Source of the DNA: Alphaproteobacteria bacterium
GTDB lineage: Bacteria; Pseudomonadota; Alphaproteobacteria; Reyranellales; Reyranellaceae
Assembly (NCBI GenBank): GCA_016869975.1
Contig: VGCZ01000013.1
Location: forward strand, 48,864-112,863
Length of the DNA: 64,000 nt
Direction: 5' to 3'
Shown here: positions 36,964 through 44,833 of the stretch, piece by piece
Position numbering within the stretch: position 1 is the stretch's first letter
Layout of the letters: each line of letters opens with the position of its first letter
Translations under genes and position numbers: made by a program
Notes under the pieces: generated by a model
Told to the model about the DNA's origin: nothing
Seen by the model: only the letters and a program-made list of their open reading frames with translations
Database searches by the model: none

Positions 36964-36993
36964 GTTCTAGCAGGCGCATACCTTGGGGTGCAA
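36964..36993 (-). promoter_or_regulatory. candidate sigma-70 promoter for purC
   Basis: On the minus strand TTGCAC (36993-36988) and TAGAAC (36969-36964) are separated by 18 bp, 58 bp before the purC ATG. It is a moderate match. Confidence 0.45.
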
Positions 36994-37123
36994 CACGCTG
37001 GGGCCTGCCGTCGCAGCCTCTTGTGGGTTACCGCGTGCACTACCAAGTCACTGTCAATTCGTGCTTTTTTCGGTTAGATGACGCTGTAGTCAGATTACCG
37101 CAAGACCCTTTCCGGAGCCCGCG

Positions 37124-38251
37124 ATGGCCGCCGCCCAGATCACCTACGATGCCGCCTACGACACCGTCGACCGTGACGACTTTCCGGCGATGATGGCCAT
37201 CAGCCGCTATGGCCGACGGTCCGACGCGTTCGACCGCATCATTTCCCAGACCCACGACCATTTCTGGGATCCGCTGGACCCGACCTATATCGATTTCAGC
37301 CAGCCCTTCGACATGGCGACCACGCCTATCCTGCCGCTCGAGAACATCATGGAGCTCAAGAGCGCGGTGGCCGACAGGCTGGACGACCGCCAGAAGATCC
37401 AGCTCGCCAACGACGTCACCCACTGGTCGCTGTCGAGCCTGCTGCATGGCGAGCAGGGCGCGCTCTCGCTCTCGGCCAGCCTGTGCCACATCCTGCTCGA
37501 CCCGGGCGCCCAGGAATACGCCGCCAACCAGGCGCGCGAGGAGGCGCGTCATGTGGCGGGCTTCACGAAGTATATCGGCGTCCGCTGGGGCGCGCCGCTG
37601 CCGGTGGGCGCCACGGTTGGCAGGCTGCTGACCGAACTGGTGACCACGACCGAGGTCTACCGCAAGATCGTCGGCATGCAGATGCTGGTCGAGGGCCTCG
37701 CCATGGGCGCCTTCGCCACGCTCAACGCGCAGACCAACGACCCCGTGCTGCGGCGTCTGGTGCAGCTGGTGATGAGCGACGAGGCCTTCCACCACCGATT
37801 CGGCCGCATCTGGGCGCAGCGCACCATCGGCAAGCTCACCAAGGAGGAGCACCAGCGCGTCGAGGACTGGACCGCCGAGGTCTTCCAGGTGCTGTTCTTC
37901 AACCTCATCAACGCCGAGCAGAAGCAGATTATCTACGGCAAGTACGGCCTGCATTGGGAATGGGTGCGCGACGCCGTGCGCGAGGTGTTCTCGGACGAGG
38001 ATCGTCGCCAGCAGCTCACCAACAGCACCAATATCTTCCGCGTGCTGATCAAGACCCTGCTGCATGCCGGCATCATCACCGACCGCACGCGCCCGCTCTA
38101 CGCGGTGTGGGTCGACATGAAGGAGCTGGCGAGCGACGGCGAGGAGATCCCCGGCGCCGCCGTGGCCGAGGAAACCATGATCATGCTGCGCGAGATTAAC
38201 GCCAAGCGGAAGCGCATCGTCAGCAAGGATATCGGCTTGGCGGCGCAGTAG
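37124..38251 (+). CDS. diiron ferritin-like protein (paralogue 2)
   Basis: A 375-aa paralogue of the protein at 11158, of exactly the same length. All ligands of the diiron pattern are kept: E110 (HGEQGAL), E140 and H143 (EEARH), the Glu of MLVEGLAMGAF, and the ExxH of DEAFHH. The block HGEQGALSLSASLC through EEARHVAGF is nearly identical in the two, and the N- and C-termini differ more. The 16-bp palindrome upstream of paralogue 1 is absent here, so regulation seems to have diverged. The substrate is unknown. Confidence 0.85.
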   Translation: MAAAQITYDAAYDTVDRDDFPAMMAISRYGRRSDAFDRIISQTHDHFWDPLDPTYIDFSQPFDMATTPILPLENIMELKSAVADRLDDRQKIQLANDVTHWSLSSLLHGEQGALSLSASLCHILLDPGAQEYAANQAREEARHVAGFTKYIGVRWGAPLPVGATVGRLLTELVTTTEVYRKIVGMQMLVEGLAMGAFATLNAQTNDPVLRRLVQLVMSDEAFHHRFGRIWAQRTIGKLTKEEHQRVEDWTAEVFQVLFFNLINAEQKQIIYGKYGLHWEWVRDAVREVFSDEDRRQQLTNSTNIFRVLIKTLLHAGIITDRTRPLYAVWVDMKELASDGEEIPGAAVAEETMIMLREINAKRKRIVSKDIGLAAQ

Positions 38252-38338
38252 TCTCTGTTGCCTTCGCCCCTTTGAAGGAAGGTTAGAACAAAGACAATCC
38301 AGCCATTACGGCAGTCCTGCCCTGAAGGCGAAGAGACT
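38250..38338. terminator. inverted repeat between convergent genes
   Basis: AGTCTCT (38250-38256) is complementary to AGAGACT (38332-38338), and inside it CCTTCGCC and GGCGAAG also pair. It fills the gap between the convergent diiron and phosphatase genes and is REP-like in composition. Terminator function is a guess. Confidence 0.4.
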
Positions 38339-39082
38339 CTAGGCCGGCTCGGTCAGCGCCGCGGCCAGTGCCATGCGCTCGCGGGGGCCGATATTGATCG
38401 TGTCCTCGAGGTAGCGCTCGACGCTGCCCCAGCGGCCCTCGATCGTGTCGAGCGCGGCGGCGAGGAAGGATGGCCGCACCTTGACCAGGGCGGCGCGCAC
38501 CTCGTCGGGGAACTCCGAGATCGTCAACACCCGGGGCACGTAGTGGTCGTTGCTCAGCAGGTAGTCCGCGACGATGACGTCGCGCGGCACGCCCAGCACC
38601 GAGAGGATCAGCGCCGCGGCGACTCCGGTGCGATCCTTGCCGGCGGCGCAGTGGAACAGCAGGGGCTTATTGCCGGCGTTCAGCAAGCGCTCGAACATGC
38701 GGGCGAAGGCGTCGTGCTTCTCCAGCGCGTACCAGCGATAGGTCTGCTCCATTACATCCACGGCGACGGCGGCGTCGAGCGGCCCGCGCTCACGGCGGCG
38801 GCGCAATTCCTCGGCCACGGTGGGTTCGATCGGTGAATGCAGGCGCACGCCGGGGGCGAAGGCTGGCGCCGCGGCCGCCTCGTTGACGCCGCGGAAGTCG
38901 ACGATGGTACCCAAATCCAGCGCGTCGAAGCGCGAGCGGCCGGTGGGGCTGAGCTCGTCGAGATTGGCCGAGCGGTAGATGACGCCGCGCTTCACGTGGC
39001 GGCCGTCGCGCGTCGCGTAGGCGCCGACACAGCGGACATTGCTGGTACCCTCGATGGGGATCAGGCGGTCGTAGGTGGTCAT
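38339..39082 (-). CDS. tyrosine-protein phosphatase family protein
   Basis: A 247-aa member of the bacterial Tyr/lipid phosphatase family (Y_phosphatase3 type). The P-loop LLFHCAAGKDRTGVAAALIL has the nucleophilic Cys, and IVDFRG and the N-terminal NVRCVGAYATRDGRHVKRGVIYRSANL match the family. The Asp/Lys inside the loop (CxxGKDR) is the form seen in lipid or triple-specificity phosphatases such as MptpB, so the substrate may not be protein. There is no signal peptide. It stands alone. Confidence 0.88.
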   Translation of the reverse strand: MTTYDRLIPIEGTSNVRCVGAYATRDGRHVKRGVIYRSANLDELSPTGRSRFDALDLGTIVDFRGVNEAAAAPAFAPGVRLHSPIEPTVAEELRRRRERGPLDAAVAVDVMEQTYRWYALEKHDAFARMFERLLNAGNKPLLFHCAAGKDRTGVAAALILSVLGVPRDVIVADYLLSNDHYVPRVLTISEFPDEVRAALVKVRPSFLAAALDTIEGRWGSVERYLEDTINIGPRERMALAAALTEPA

Positions 39083-39107
39083 GGCGCCAATGTGGGACGG
39101 GAGTGTT

Positions 39108-39860
39108 TCAGAATTGATACCGCCGCAGGCCGCCGTCGACCGGGATCACCGTGCCGGTGATGTAGCCGGCAAGCGGCGAGGCGAGAAAGCAGACGAGCGC
39201 CGCGATCTCCTCGGGCTCGCCGTAGCGACCGACCGGGATCTCGTTCTCCGACTGCCACTTGCGGTACTCAGGCGTGTAGTTGCGCAGGATCTGTTCGCTG
39301 TGGATCCGGCCGGGCGGGATGCAGTTCACGGTGACGCCGTGCTTGCCGACCTCACGTGACAGGCCCTTCGACCACGAATGCATCGCCGCTTTGGCGCAGA
39401 AGGCGCCGTTGATGCCGTCGGGCTCGGATTTGCCGGTGATGTTGACGATGCGGCCGAATTTGCGCTCGATCATGCCGTCGATCAACTTGTCGGCGATCTG
39501 GCGCTGGCGCGTGAAGTTCAGGGTCATCGCCTCCTGCCACTGCGCCTCCTCGGTGTGCAGCTTGAAGTGGCGGCTGCCGCCGGCGTTGTTGACCAGGATG
39601 TCGACGCCGCCGAGCTCCTTGACCGCCGCTCCAGTGATGGTCGCCGGCGCGTCCTCGCGCATCATGTCGCACTCGATCAGCGCCGGGCGCGCGCCGCCCG
39701 AGGCGACGATCTCGTCGGCCAGAGTTTCCAGCAGATTGCGCCGGCGGGCGACGACGGCGAGCTTCACGCCCTCCGCAGCGAGCGCCTTGGCGATGCCGCG
39801 GCCGATGCCGATGCTTGCGCCCGTGACCAGCGCCGCACGGCCGGCGAGTTTGAGATCCAC
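39108..39860 (-). CDS. short-chain dehydrogenase/reductase lacking the usual catalytic Tyr
   Basis: A 250-aa SDR-fold protein with a cofactor site ALVTGASIGIGRGIAKAL, NNAGG at the active-site strand, and a C-terminal PVDGG motif. Where classical SDRs have YxxxK it reads AFCAK: the lysine is present but the position of the tyrosine is alanine. It may therefore be inactive, use another residue, or carry out a different reaction. It is followed upstream on the same strand by the zeta-subunit gene, 3 bp away. Confidence 0.85.
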   Translation of the reverse strand: MDLKLAGRAALVTGASIGIGRGIAKALAAEGVKLAVVARRRNLLETLADEIVASGGARPALIECDMMREDAPATITGAAVKELGGVDILVNNAGGSRHFKLHTEEAQWQEAMTLNFTRQRQIADKLIDGMIERKFGRIVNITGKSEPDGINGAFCAKAAMHSWSKGLSREVGKHGVTVNCIPPGRIHSEQILRNYTPEYRKWQSENEIPVGRYGEPEEIAALVCFLASPLAGYITGTVIPVDGGLRRYQF

Positions 39861-39863
39861 GGG

Positions 39864-40190
39864 CTACTTCGATTCTTCCATCACCTGCTTCTTGGCCTCG
39901 TCGATCAGCTTGTCCATCTGCTTGCGCACGACACCGGCATCGGCCGGCTTGCCGGCGGCTTTGAGATCGCCCAGCACCTTCTGCAGCACGTCGTCGTCGC
40001 CGGCCTTCTCGAAGTCGCTCATCACGACTTCCTTGGCGTAGGCGTCGGCGTCGGGGCCGGCCTTGCCGAGCTGCGTGGCGATCCAATGGCCAAGCAGGCG
40101 GTTGCGCCGGTTATTGACCTTGAACTGCAGGTCCTGGTCGCGCTTGAACTTGTTCTCGAAGGCCTTTTCCCGCTCGTCGAAAGTGCTCAT
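39864..40190 (-). CDS. F1-ATPase inhibitor zeta subunit (DUF1476)
   Basis: A 108-aa four-helix protein found in alphaproteobacteria that blocks ATP hydrolysis by the F1 motor. The family start STFDEREKAFENKFKRDQDL is intact and includes the inhibitory N-terminus, followed by NNRRNRLLGHWIATQLG and YAKEVVMSDFEKAGDDDV. The ATG at 40190 is chosen because it gives the canonical N-terminus. Co-transcription with the SDR gene downstream is probably incidental. Confidence 0.92.
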   Translation of the reverse strand: MSTFDEREKAFENKFKRDQDLQFKVNNRRNRLLGHWIATQLGKAGPDADAYAKEVVMSDFEKAGDDDVLQKVLGDLKAAGKPADAGVVRKQMDKLIDEAKKQVMEESK

Positions 40191-40304
40191 CGCGATCCGT
40201 CTCCCATGGTCCGTCAGGCGGCTCTGCCATGCGGGTATATAGCCTCGACAGTGGGCATCCGCCACCCTGCGTGGCAGAGTATCCGTCGAACCGGAGGAAC
40301 AGGC

Positions 40305-41159
40305 ATGAGCGACGATCTGGCGACATGGCGTCAATGGATCGGGCGGGGCGAGACGCGCGAGGACTTGGCCGCTCCTTTTCCACCGCACGCGCTGATCCAG
40401 ACGTTCGACACCGGCGATGCCCGCCTGAAGACCGGCGACGCGCTGCCGCCCCTGTGGCACTGGCTCTATTTCCTCGACACTACCCCGCGATCGAAGCTCG
40501 GGCCGGACGGGCTGCCGGGCCGCGGCGACTTCATGCCGCCGGTGAGCCTCCCCCGGCGCATGTGGGCGGGCAGCCGTTTCACCTTCCACGACGCGCCGCT
40601 GAAGCTCGGCGATACCCTGCGCCGCGAATCGGCGATCACCGCGATCGAGGGCAAGAGCGGCAGCACGGGCGAGATGGTGTTCGTGACCGTCCGCCACCGC
40701 GTCTTCGGCGCCGCGGGCCTGGCGGTGGAGGAGGAGATCGACGGCGTCTATCGCGAGGCGGCCAAGCCAGGCGAGACGCAGAAGGCCGGCCGTCCGGCGC
40801 CCACCGACCCGACGTGGAGCAAGACGATCACGCCCGATCCCGTCCTGCTGTTCCGTTTCTCGGCGCTGACCTTCAATCCCCACCGCATCCACTACGACCA
40901 GCCCTACACCACGACCACCGAAGGCTATCCTGGCCTGATCGTGCACGGCCCGCTGATGTGCCTGCTACAGGTCGAGCTGGCCCGCCGCTCGGTGCCCGAT
41001 CGCAAGATGAAGAGCTTCGCGTTGCGCGCGCTGGCGCCGGTCTATGACCGCGCGCCCTTCGACGTGCAGGCGCGGCGCGAGGCCGATGGCTCGCTGACGA
41101 CCTGGATCCGCAGTCCCGATGGCGCGATGGCGCAGCAGGGCAAGGCCGTGTTCGCATGA
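40305..41159 (+). CDS. MaoC/HTD2-type acyl-CoA hydratase (copy 1)
   Basis: A 284-aa double-hotdog protein resembling mesaconyl-C4-CoA (3-methylfumaryl-CoA) hydratases. The N-terminal half carries the PLWHWLYFLDT and LPRRMWAGSR segments. The C-terminal half has the hydratase signature RFSALTFNPHRIHYDQPY and EGYPGLIVHGPL. The ATG at 40305 has CCGGAGGAAC upstream. Its stop overlaps the start of a paralogue (ATGA), so the two are made together and may form a heteromer. The true substrate is not determined. Confidence 0.84.
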   Translation: MSDDLATWRQWIGRGETREDLAAPFPPHALIQTFDTGDARLKTGDALPPLWHWLYFLDTTPRSKLGPDGLPGRGDFMPPVSLPRRMWAGSRFTFHDAPLKLGDTLRRESAITAIEGKSGSTGEMVFVTVRHRVFGAAGLAVEEEIDGVYREAAKPGETQKAGRPAPTDPTWSKTITPDPVLLFRFSALTFNPHRIHYDQPYTTTTEGYPGLIVHGPLMCLLQVELARRSVPDRKMKSFALRALAPVYDRAPFDVQARREADGSLTTWIRSPDGAMAQQGKAVFA

Positions 41160-42019
41160 CCGCGATAATCGACAAGCTCGAACACTATCGTTCCTGGATC
41201 GGCCGGACCGATACGCGTGAGGACCTCGTCACCGCCTATCCGGTGCGCGCGATGATGGCGACGCTCGAGACCGGCGATCCCGCGCCCAGGATCGGCGACG
41301 AACTGCCGCCCTATTGGCACATGTTCTATTTCCTGGAGGCCGCGCCGGCCTCGCAGATCGGCCCCGACGGCCATCCTAAGCGCGGCGGCTTCCTGCCGCC
41401 GGTCGACCTGCCGCGGCGCATGAACGCCGGCAACCGCATCGAGCTGATCCAGCCGGTGCGCATCGGCGACACCGTCAGCCGCGAGGCCAGGGTCACCGAC
41501 GTGCAGGGCAAGACCGGCGGCAGCGGTGCCATGGTGTTCGTGACCGTGCGCAACACCATCAGCGGCAAGGACGGCCCGGCGATCGTGCACGAGCAGGACC
41601 TGGTCTATCGCGGCGATCCGGCGCCGGACGCGAAGCCGGCGACGCCGAAGCCAGCCCCTACCGACGCGACCTGGTCGCGCACGGTGACGCCCGATCCGGT
41701 ACTCTTGTTCCGTTACTCGGCGCTGGTCTTCGTCGGTCACCGCATCCATTACGACCTGCCCTATGTCACCCAGGTCGAAGGCTATCCCGGCCTGCTGGTG
41801 CACGGGCCGCTGATGGGGCTGATGCAGCTCGAGCTGGCGCGGCGCGAGAATCCTGGTCGCCGCGTGCCGCGCTACGAATTCCGCGCTACCAGCCCCGTCT
41901 ATCACACCGCGCCGTTCACGGTGAACGCGCGGGCGGAGAAGGACGGTACGGTCACGACCTGGATCGCCAACGCCCAGGGCGCGCTCTGCCAGCAGGGCAA
42001 AGTGACATTCGCGACATGA
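41156..42019 (+). CDS. MaoC/HTD2-type acyl-CoA hydratase (copy 2)
   Basis: A 287-aa paralogue of the preceding gene, with the same two halves: LPPYWHMFYFLEA and LPRRMNAGNR, then RYSALVFVGHRIHYDLPY and EGYPGLLVHGPL. In copy 2 the NP of the hydratase signature (FNPHRIH) is replaced by VG, so the two active sites may not be equivalent. It is translationally coupled to copy 1. Confidence 0.84.
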   Translation: MTAIIDKLEHYRSWIGRTDTREDLVTAYPVRAMMATLETGDPAPRIGDELPPYWHMFYFLEAAPASQIGPDGHPKRGGFLPPVDLPRRMNAGNRIELIQPVRIGDTVSREARVTDVQGKTGGSGAMVFVTVRNTISGKDGPAIVHEQDLVYRGDPAPDAKPATPKPAPTDATWSRTVTPDPVLLFRYSALVFVGHRIHYDLPYVTQVEGYPGLLVHGPLMGLMQLELARRENPGRRVPRYEFRATSPVYHTAPFTVNARAEKDGTVTTWIANAQGALCQQGKVTFAT

Positions 42020-42080
42020 GGGTGATTGCTCCGGATCGTCGCTGACGCGAGCTTGGCGGCAATATCGCCCGGAGCCCCTC

Positions 42081-42632
42081 ATGCCGCGTGTGTCCGAAGT
42101 CACCGACGACGGTGGTGACCCGATCCTGAGCAAGGTTTTCGCGCGCCAGCGCGAGATGTTCGGCGACCTGCTCAATCCCACCAAGGTGATGGCGCATTGC
42201 CCGCCGATCCTGGAGGCGTCCGGTCGCTTGAGCGCGGCGCTGGAACAGTCAAACCGACTGCCGGCCGGCCTGCGCGCGTTGCTCTATCTCAGGGTAGCGA
42301 CGATCAATGGCTGTCCCTTTTGAATGGACATCAACGCATCACGTGTGATGCAGGCCGAGACTGACGGCGAAGAGAAGATGCACAACGTCGCGCGCTGGCG
42401 CGACGCCCCGGTGTTCAGCGAGGCCGAGCGGCTAGCGCTGGAATTCGCCGAGAAAGCGACCATCACCGGCCAGCGAGTTGAGCCGGAGCTGATCGCCAAA
42501 CTCAAGAAGCACTTCGACGATTCTCAGATCGTCGAGCTATCGGCGGCCGTGGCGCTTGAGAATTTCCGGAGCAAGTTCAACGTGCCGCTCGGCGTCGAAG
42601 CCCAGGGCTTCTGCATTGTACCGGCGCGTTGA
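42081..42632 (+). CDS. AhpD/carboxymuconolactone-decarboxylase-like protein, probable selenoprotein (CxxU)
   Basis: A 183-aa AhpD-family protein if the in-frame TGA at 42321-42323 is read as selenocysteine (residue 81). The redox motif would be INGCPF-U-MDIN, where relatives have CxxC. The frame continues without shift into typical family sequence (ALEFAEKATITGQRV, IVELSAAVALENF). A perfect hairpin begins 12 nt after the TGA, as a bacterial SECIS should. The window also holds a selenocysteine formate dehydrogenase, so the organism has the decoding machinery. The His that usually follows the second Cys by four is Asn here. The alternative is two split ORFs, since an ATG follows the TGA directly. 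Confidence 0.8.
42336..42351 (+). promoter_or_regulatory. candidate SECIS hairpin in the AhpD-like gene
   Basis: GCATCA (42336-42341), loop CGTG and TGATGC (42346-42351) form a perfect stem starting 12 nt after the TGA; the fdoG hairpin starts 11 nt after its TGA. A bulged U is not obvious here. Confidence 0.6.
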
Positions 42633-42710
42633 GCGCTCGTAGGCGCGGAAAATTGACCCCCGGTGCCATCCTGCCATGATGCGTCCGACGCAATTCGGCG
42701 CGGACAGGGC

Positions 42711-44833
42711 ATGGCGGATTCGGCGGAAACCATAGCAAACCATAGCAACGGGGCGCTGGCCGCCCCGTGGCGCATCGGCGTCGATGTCGGCGGCACCTTC
42801 ACCGACCTGGTGCTGCAGGACGCGGCCGGGCGCATGGTGATCGGCAAGGTGCCTTCGGTGCCGGCCGATCCCAGCAAAGGTGTGCTCGATGCGGTGATCG
42901 ACGTGGCGCGCAAGCAGGGCATGGCCGTGCGCGATTTGCTGCGGGGCTGCGCCATGTTCGTGCACGGCTCGACCATAGCGACCAATACCATTCTCGAAGG
43001 CAAGGGCGCGCGGGTCGGCATGCTGACCACCGAGGGTCTGCGCGATTCGGTCGAGATCCGCCGGGGCTTGCGCGAGAACATGTGGGATCACCGCACGCCG
43101 TTCCCGCCGGTCCTGGTGCCGCGCTACCTGCGTCGGCCGGTGCGCGGCCGCATCGCCGCCGATGGCAGCGAGTTGGCGCCGCTCAGGATCGAGGACGTCG
43201 ATGCCGCTATCGCGATGTTCCGCACCGAAGGCGTCGAGTCGGTGGCGATCTGCCTGATCAACAGCTACGCCAACGGCGCGCACGAAGCCGCCGCCGCGCG
43301 CCGCGTGCGCGAAGCCAACAACGCCTGGGCGGTCTCGGTGTCGAGCGAGATCATGCCCGTGGTCGGCGAGTACGAGCGCGGCTCGACCACGGTGGTCGAC
43401 GCCTATGTCGCGCCGCGCGTCGCGCCCTACCTGCGCGCCCTCGACGAGAAGCTCAGGTCCGAAGGCCTGCCGCGCGGCCTGCTGCTGGTGCAGAGCAATG
43501 GCGGTGTGGCCTCGGTGGCGCAGGCAGCGACGCGGCCGGTGAACCTGGCGCTGTCGGGGCCGGCGGCCGGCGTCGGCGCGCTTCAGATGTTCGCGCGCGC
43601 CGCCGGCACCGATGATCTGCTGTCGATGGAGATCGGCGGCACGTCCTGCGACGTGATGCTGATGGCCGAGGGACGCGTCGCGGCCGCCGATCACCTGCGG
43701 CCGCCGATCACCTGATGGTCGGCGGCTATCATCTCTCCACGCCGGCCATAGAAATCCATACCGTCGGCGCCGGTGGCGGCACCATCGCCGGCGTCGATGC
43801 CGCGGGCATGCTGTTCGTCGGTCCCAAGGGCGCCGGCGCGCGGCCGGGGCCGGCCTGCTATGGCTTCGGCAATACCGAGCCCACCGTTACCGACGCGCTC
43901 TTGGCGCTGGGCCGCTTGCGTCCCGGCCCGATCGCCGACGGCGCGGTGACGCTCGATGCGACGCTGGCGGAGAAGGCGTTGGCGCAGGCCATCGGCGGCA
44001 AGCTTGGGCTGTCGGTCGAGCAGGCCGCGTCAGGCGTGATCCGACTGGTCGAGCAGAACCTGCTGCACGCGGTCGAGCGCATCTCGATCGAACGCGGAGT
44101 CGATCCGCGTCGCCTGACCCTGGTCGCGGCCGGTGGCGCCGGCCCGATGCATGGCGCGTCGGTCGGCCGCGCGCTGGGCTGCAAACGCGTGTACGTGCCG
44201 CGGGTCGCCGGCGCCTTCTGCGCGTTGGGTATGTTGCATACGGATGCGCGCCAGGACTGGCTGCGGGTCTACGACGGCGACATCGACTCGCTCGATCCGG
44301 TCGCGCTGGTCGCCGCCTTCGCCGCGATGGAGACCGAGGCGCGACGCACCCTGCACGCGGAAGGCTTCGACGATGATCGCCTGCTGGTCGTGCGCGCGCT
44401 CGACCTGCGCTATCCCGGCCAGCAATCCTCGTTGCAGGTCGATCTGCCCGAAGCGGGCTTTGATGCCGCCGCCGTGCGCCGGGATTTCGAGGCGCAGCAC
44501 CAGCGGCTGTTCGGCCATATCCAGCCCGGCGGCCGCATCGGCGTCGGCGCGCTGCGCGTTGCCGGCATCGGACGAGTCGGTGCGGTCGATCCGCAGGGAC
44601 CGTCGGCGGCGACGGACGCGGTGCAGCCGATCGCCACGCGTCGCGTGTGGATCGGCGAGACGGAAGGCTGGGCCGACGCCAAAGTCTACGCTGGCGCCGA
44701 TCTGCGGCCAGGCCACGTGCTGCGAGGCCCGCTCATCGTCGAGGAAACCACCACCACCGTCTTCGCCGGCCCGCGCGACACGCTCCGTGTCGACGCATCG
44801 GGCAATTTCGACATCGCGCTGGAGCAGCCATGA
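42711..44833 (+). pseudogene. hyuA: hydantoinase/oxoprolinase subunit A, frameshifted by a 17-bp duplication
   Basis: An ATP-dependent hydantoinase/5-oxoprolinase A subunit that would hydrolyse a cyclic amide together with HyuB. The first part (42711-43715) has IGVDVGGTFTDLVL, HGSTIATNTILEGKGARVG and MEIGGTSCDVML. The second (43715-44833) resumes at IEIHTVGAGGGTIAGVDA, GPKGAGARPGPACYG and VAAGGAGPMHGA. Between them an exact 17-bp tandem repeat shifts the frame and creates TGATG. Deleting one copy restores a continuous 701-aa protein of normal length (VAAADHLMVGGYHL). The gene is either newly broken, made as two chains by restart at the overlapping ATG, or intact with an assembly error. Confidence 0.88.
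43680..43714. repeat. perfect 17-bp tandem duplication in hyuA
   Basis: CGGCCGCCGATCACCTG at 43681-43697 is repeated at 43698-43714. Seventeen is not a multiple of three, so the frame is lost at this point. Confidence 0.97.

Noticed and set aside
42727..42748. 10-bp tandem repeat (AACCATAGCA twice) near the hyuA start as a fifth artefactual duplication
   Set aside because: The start with AGGG upstream is in frame only with both copies; removing one leaves no ATG or GTG start in the upstream frame, so the repeat is probably genuine.
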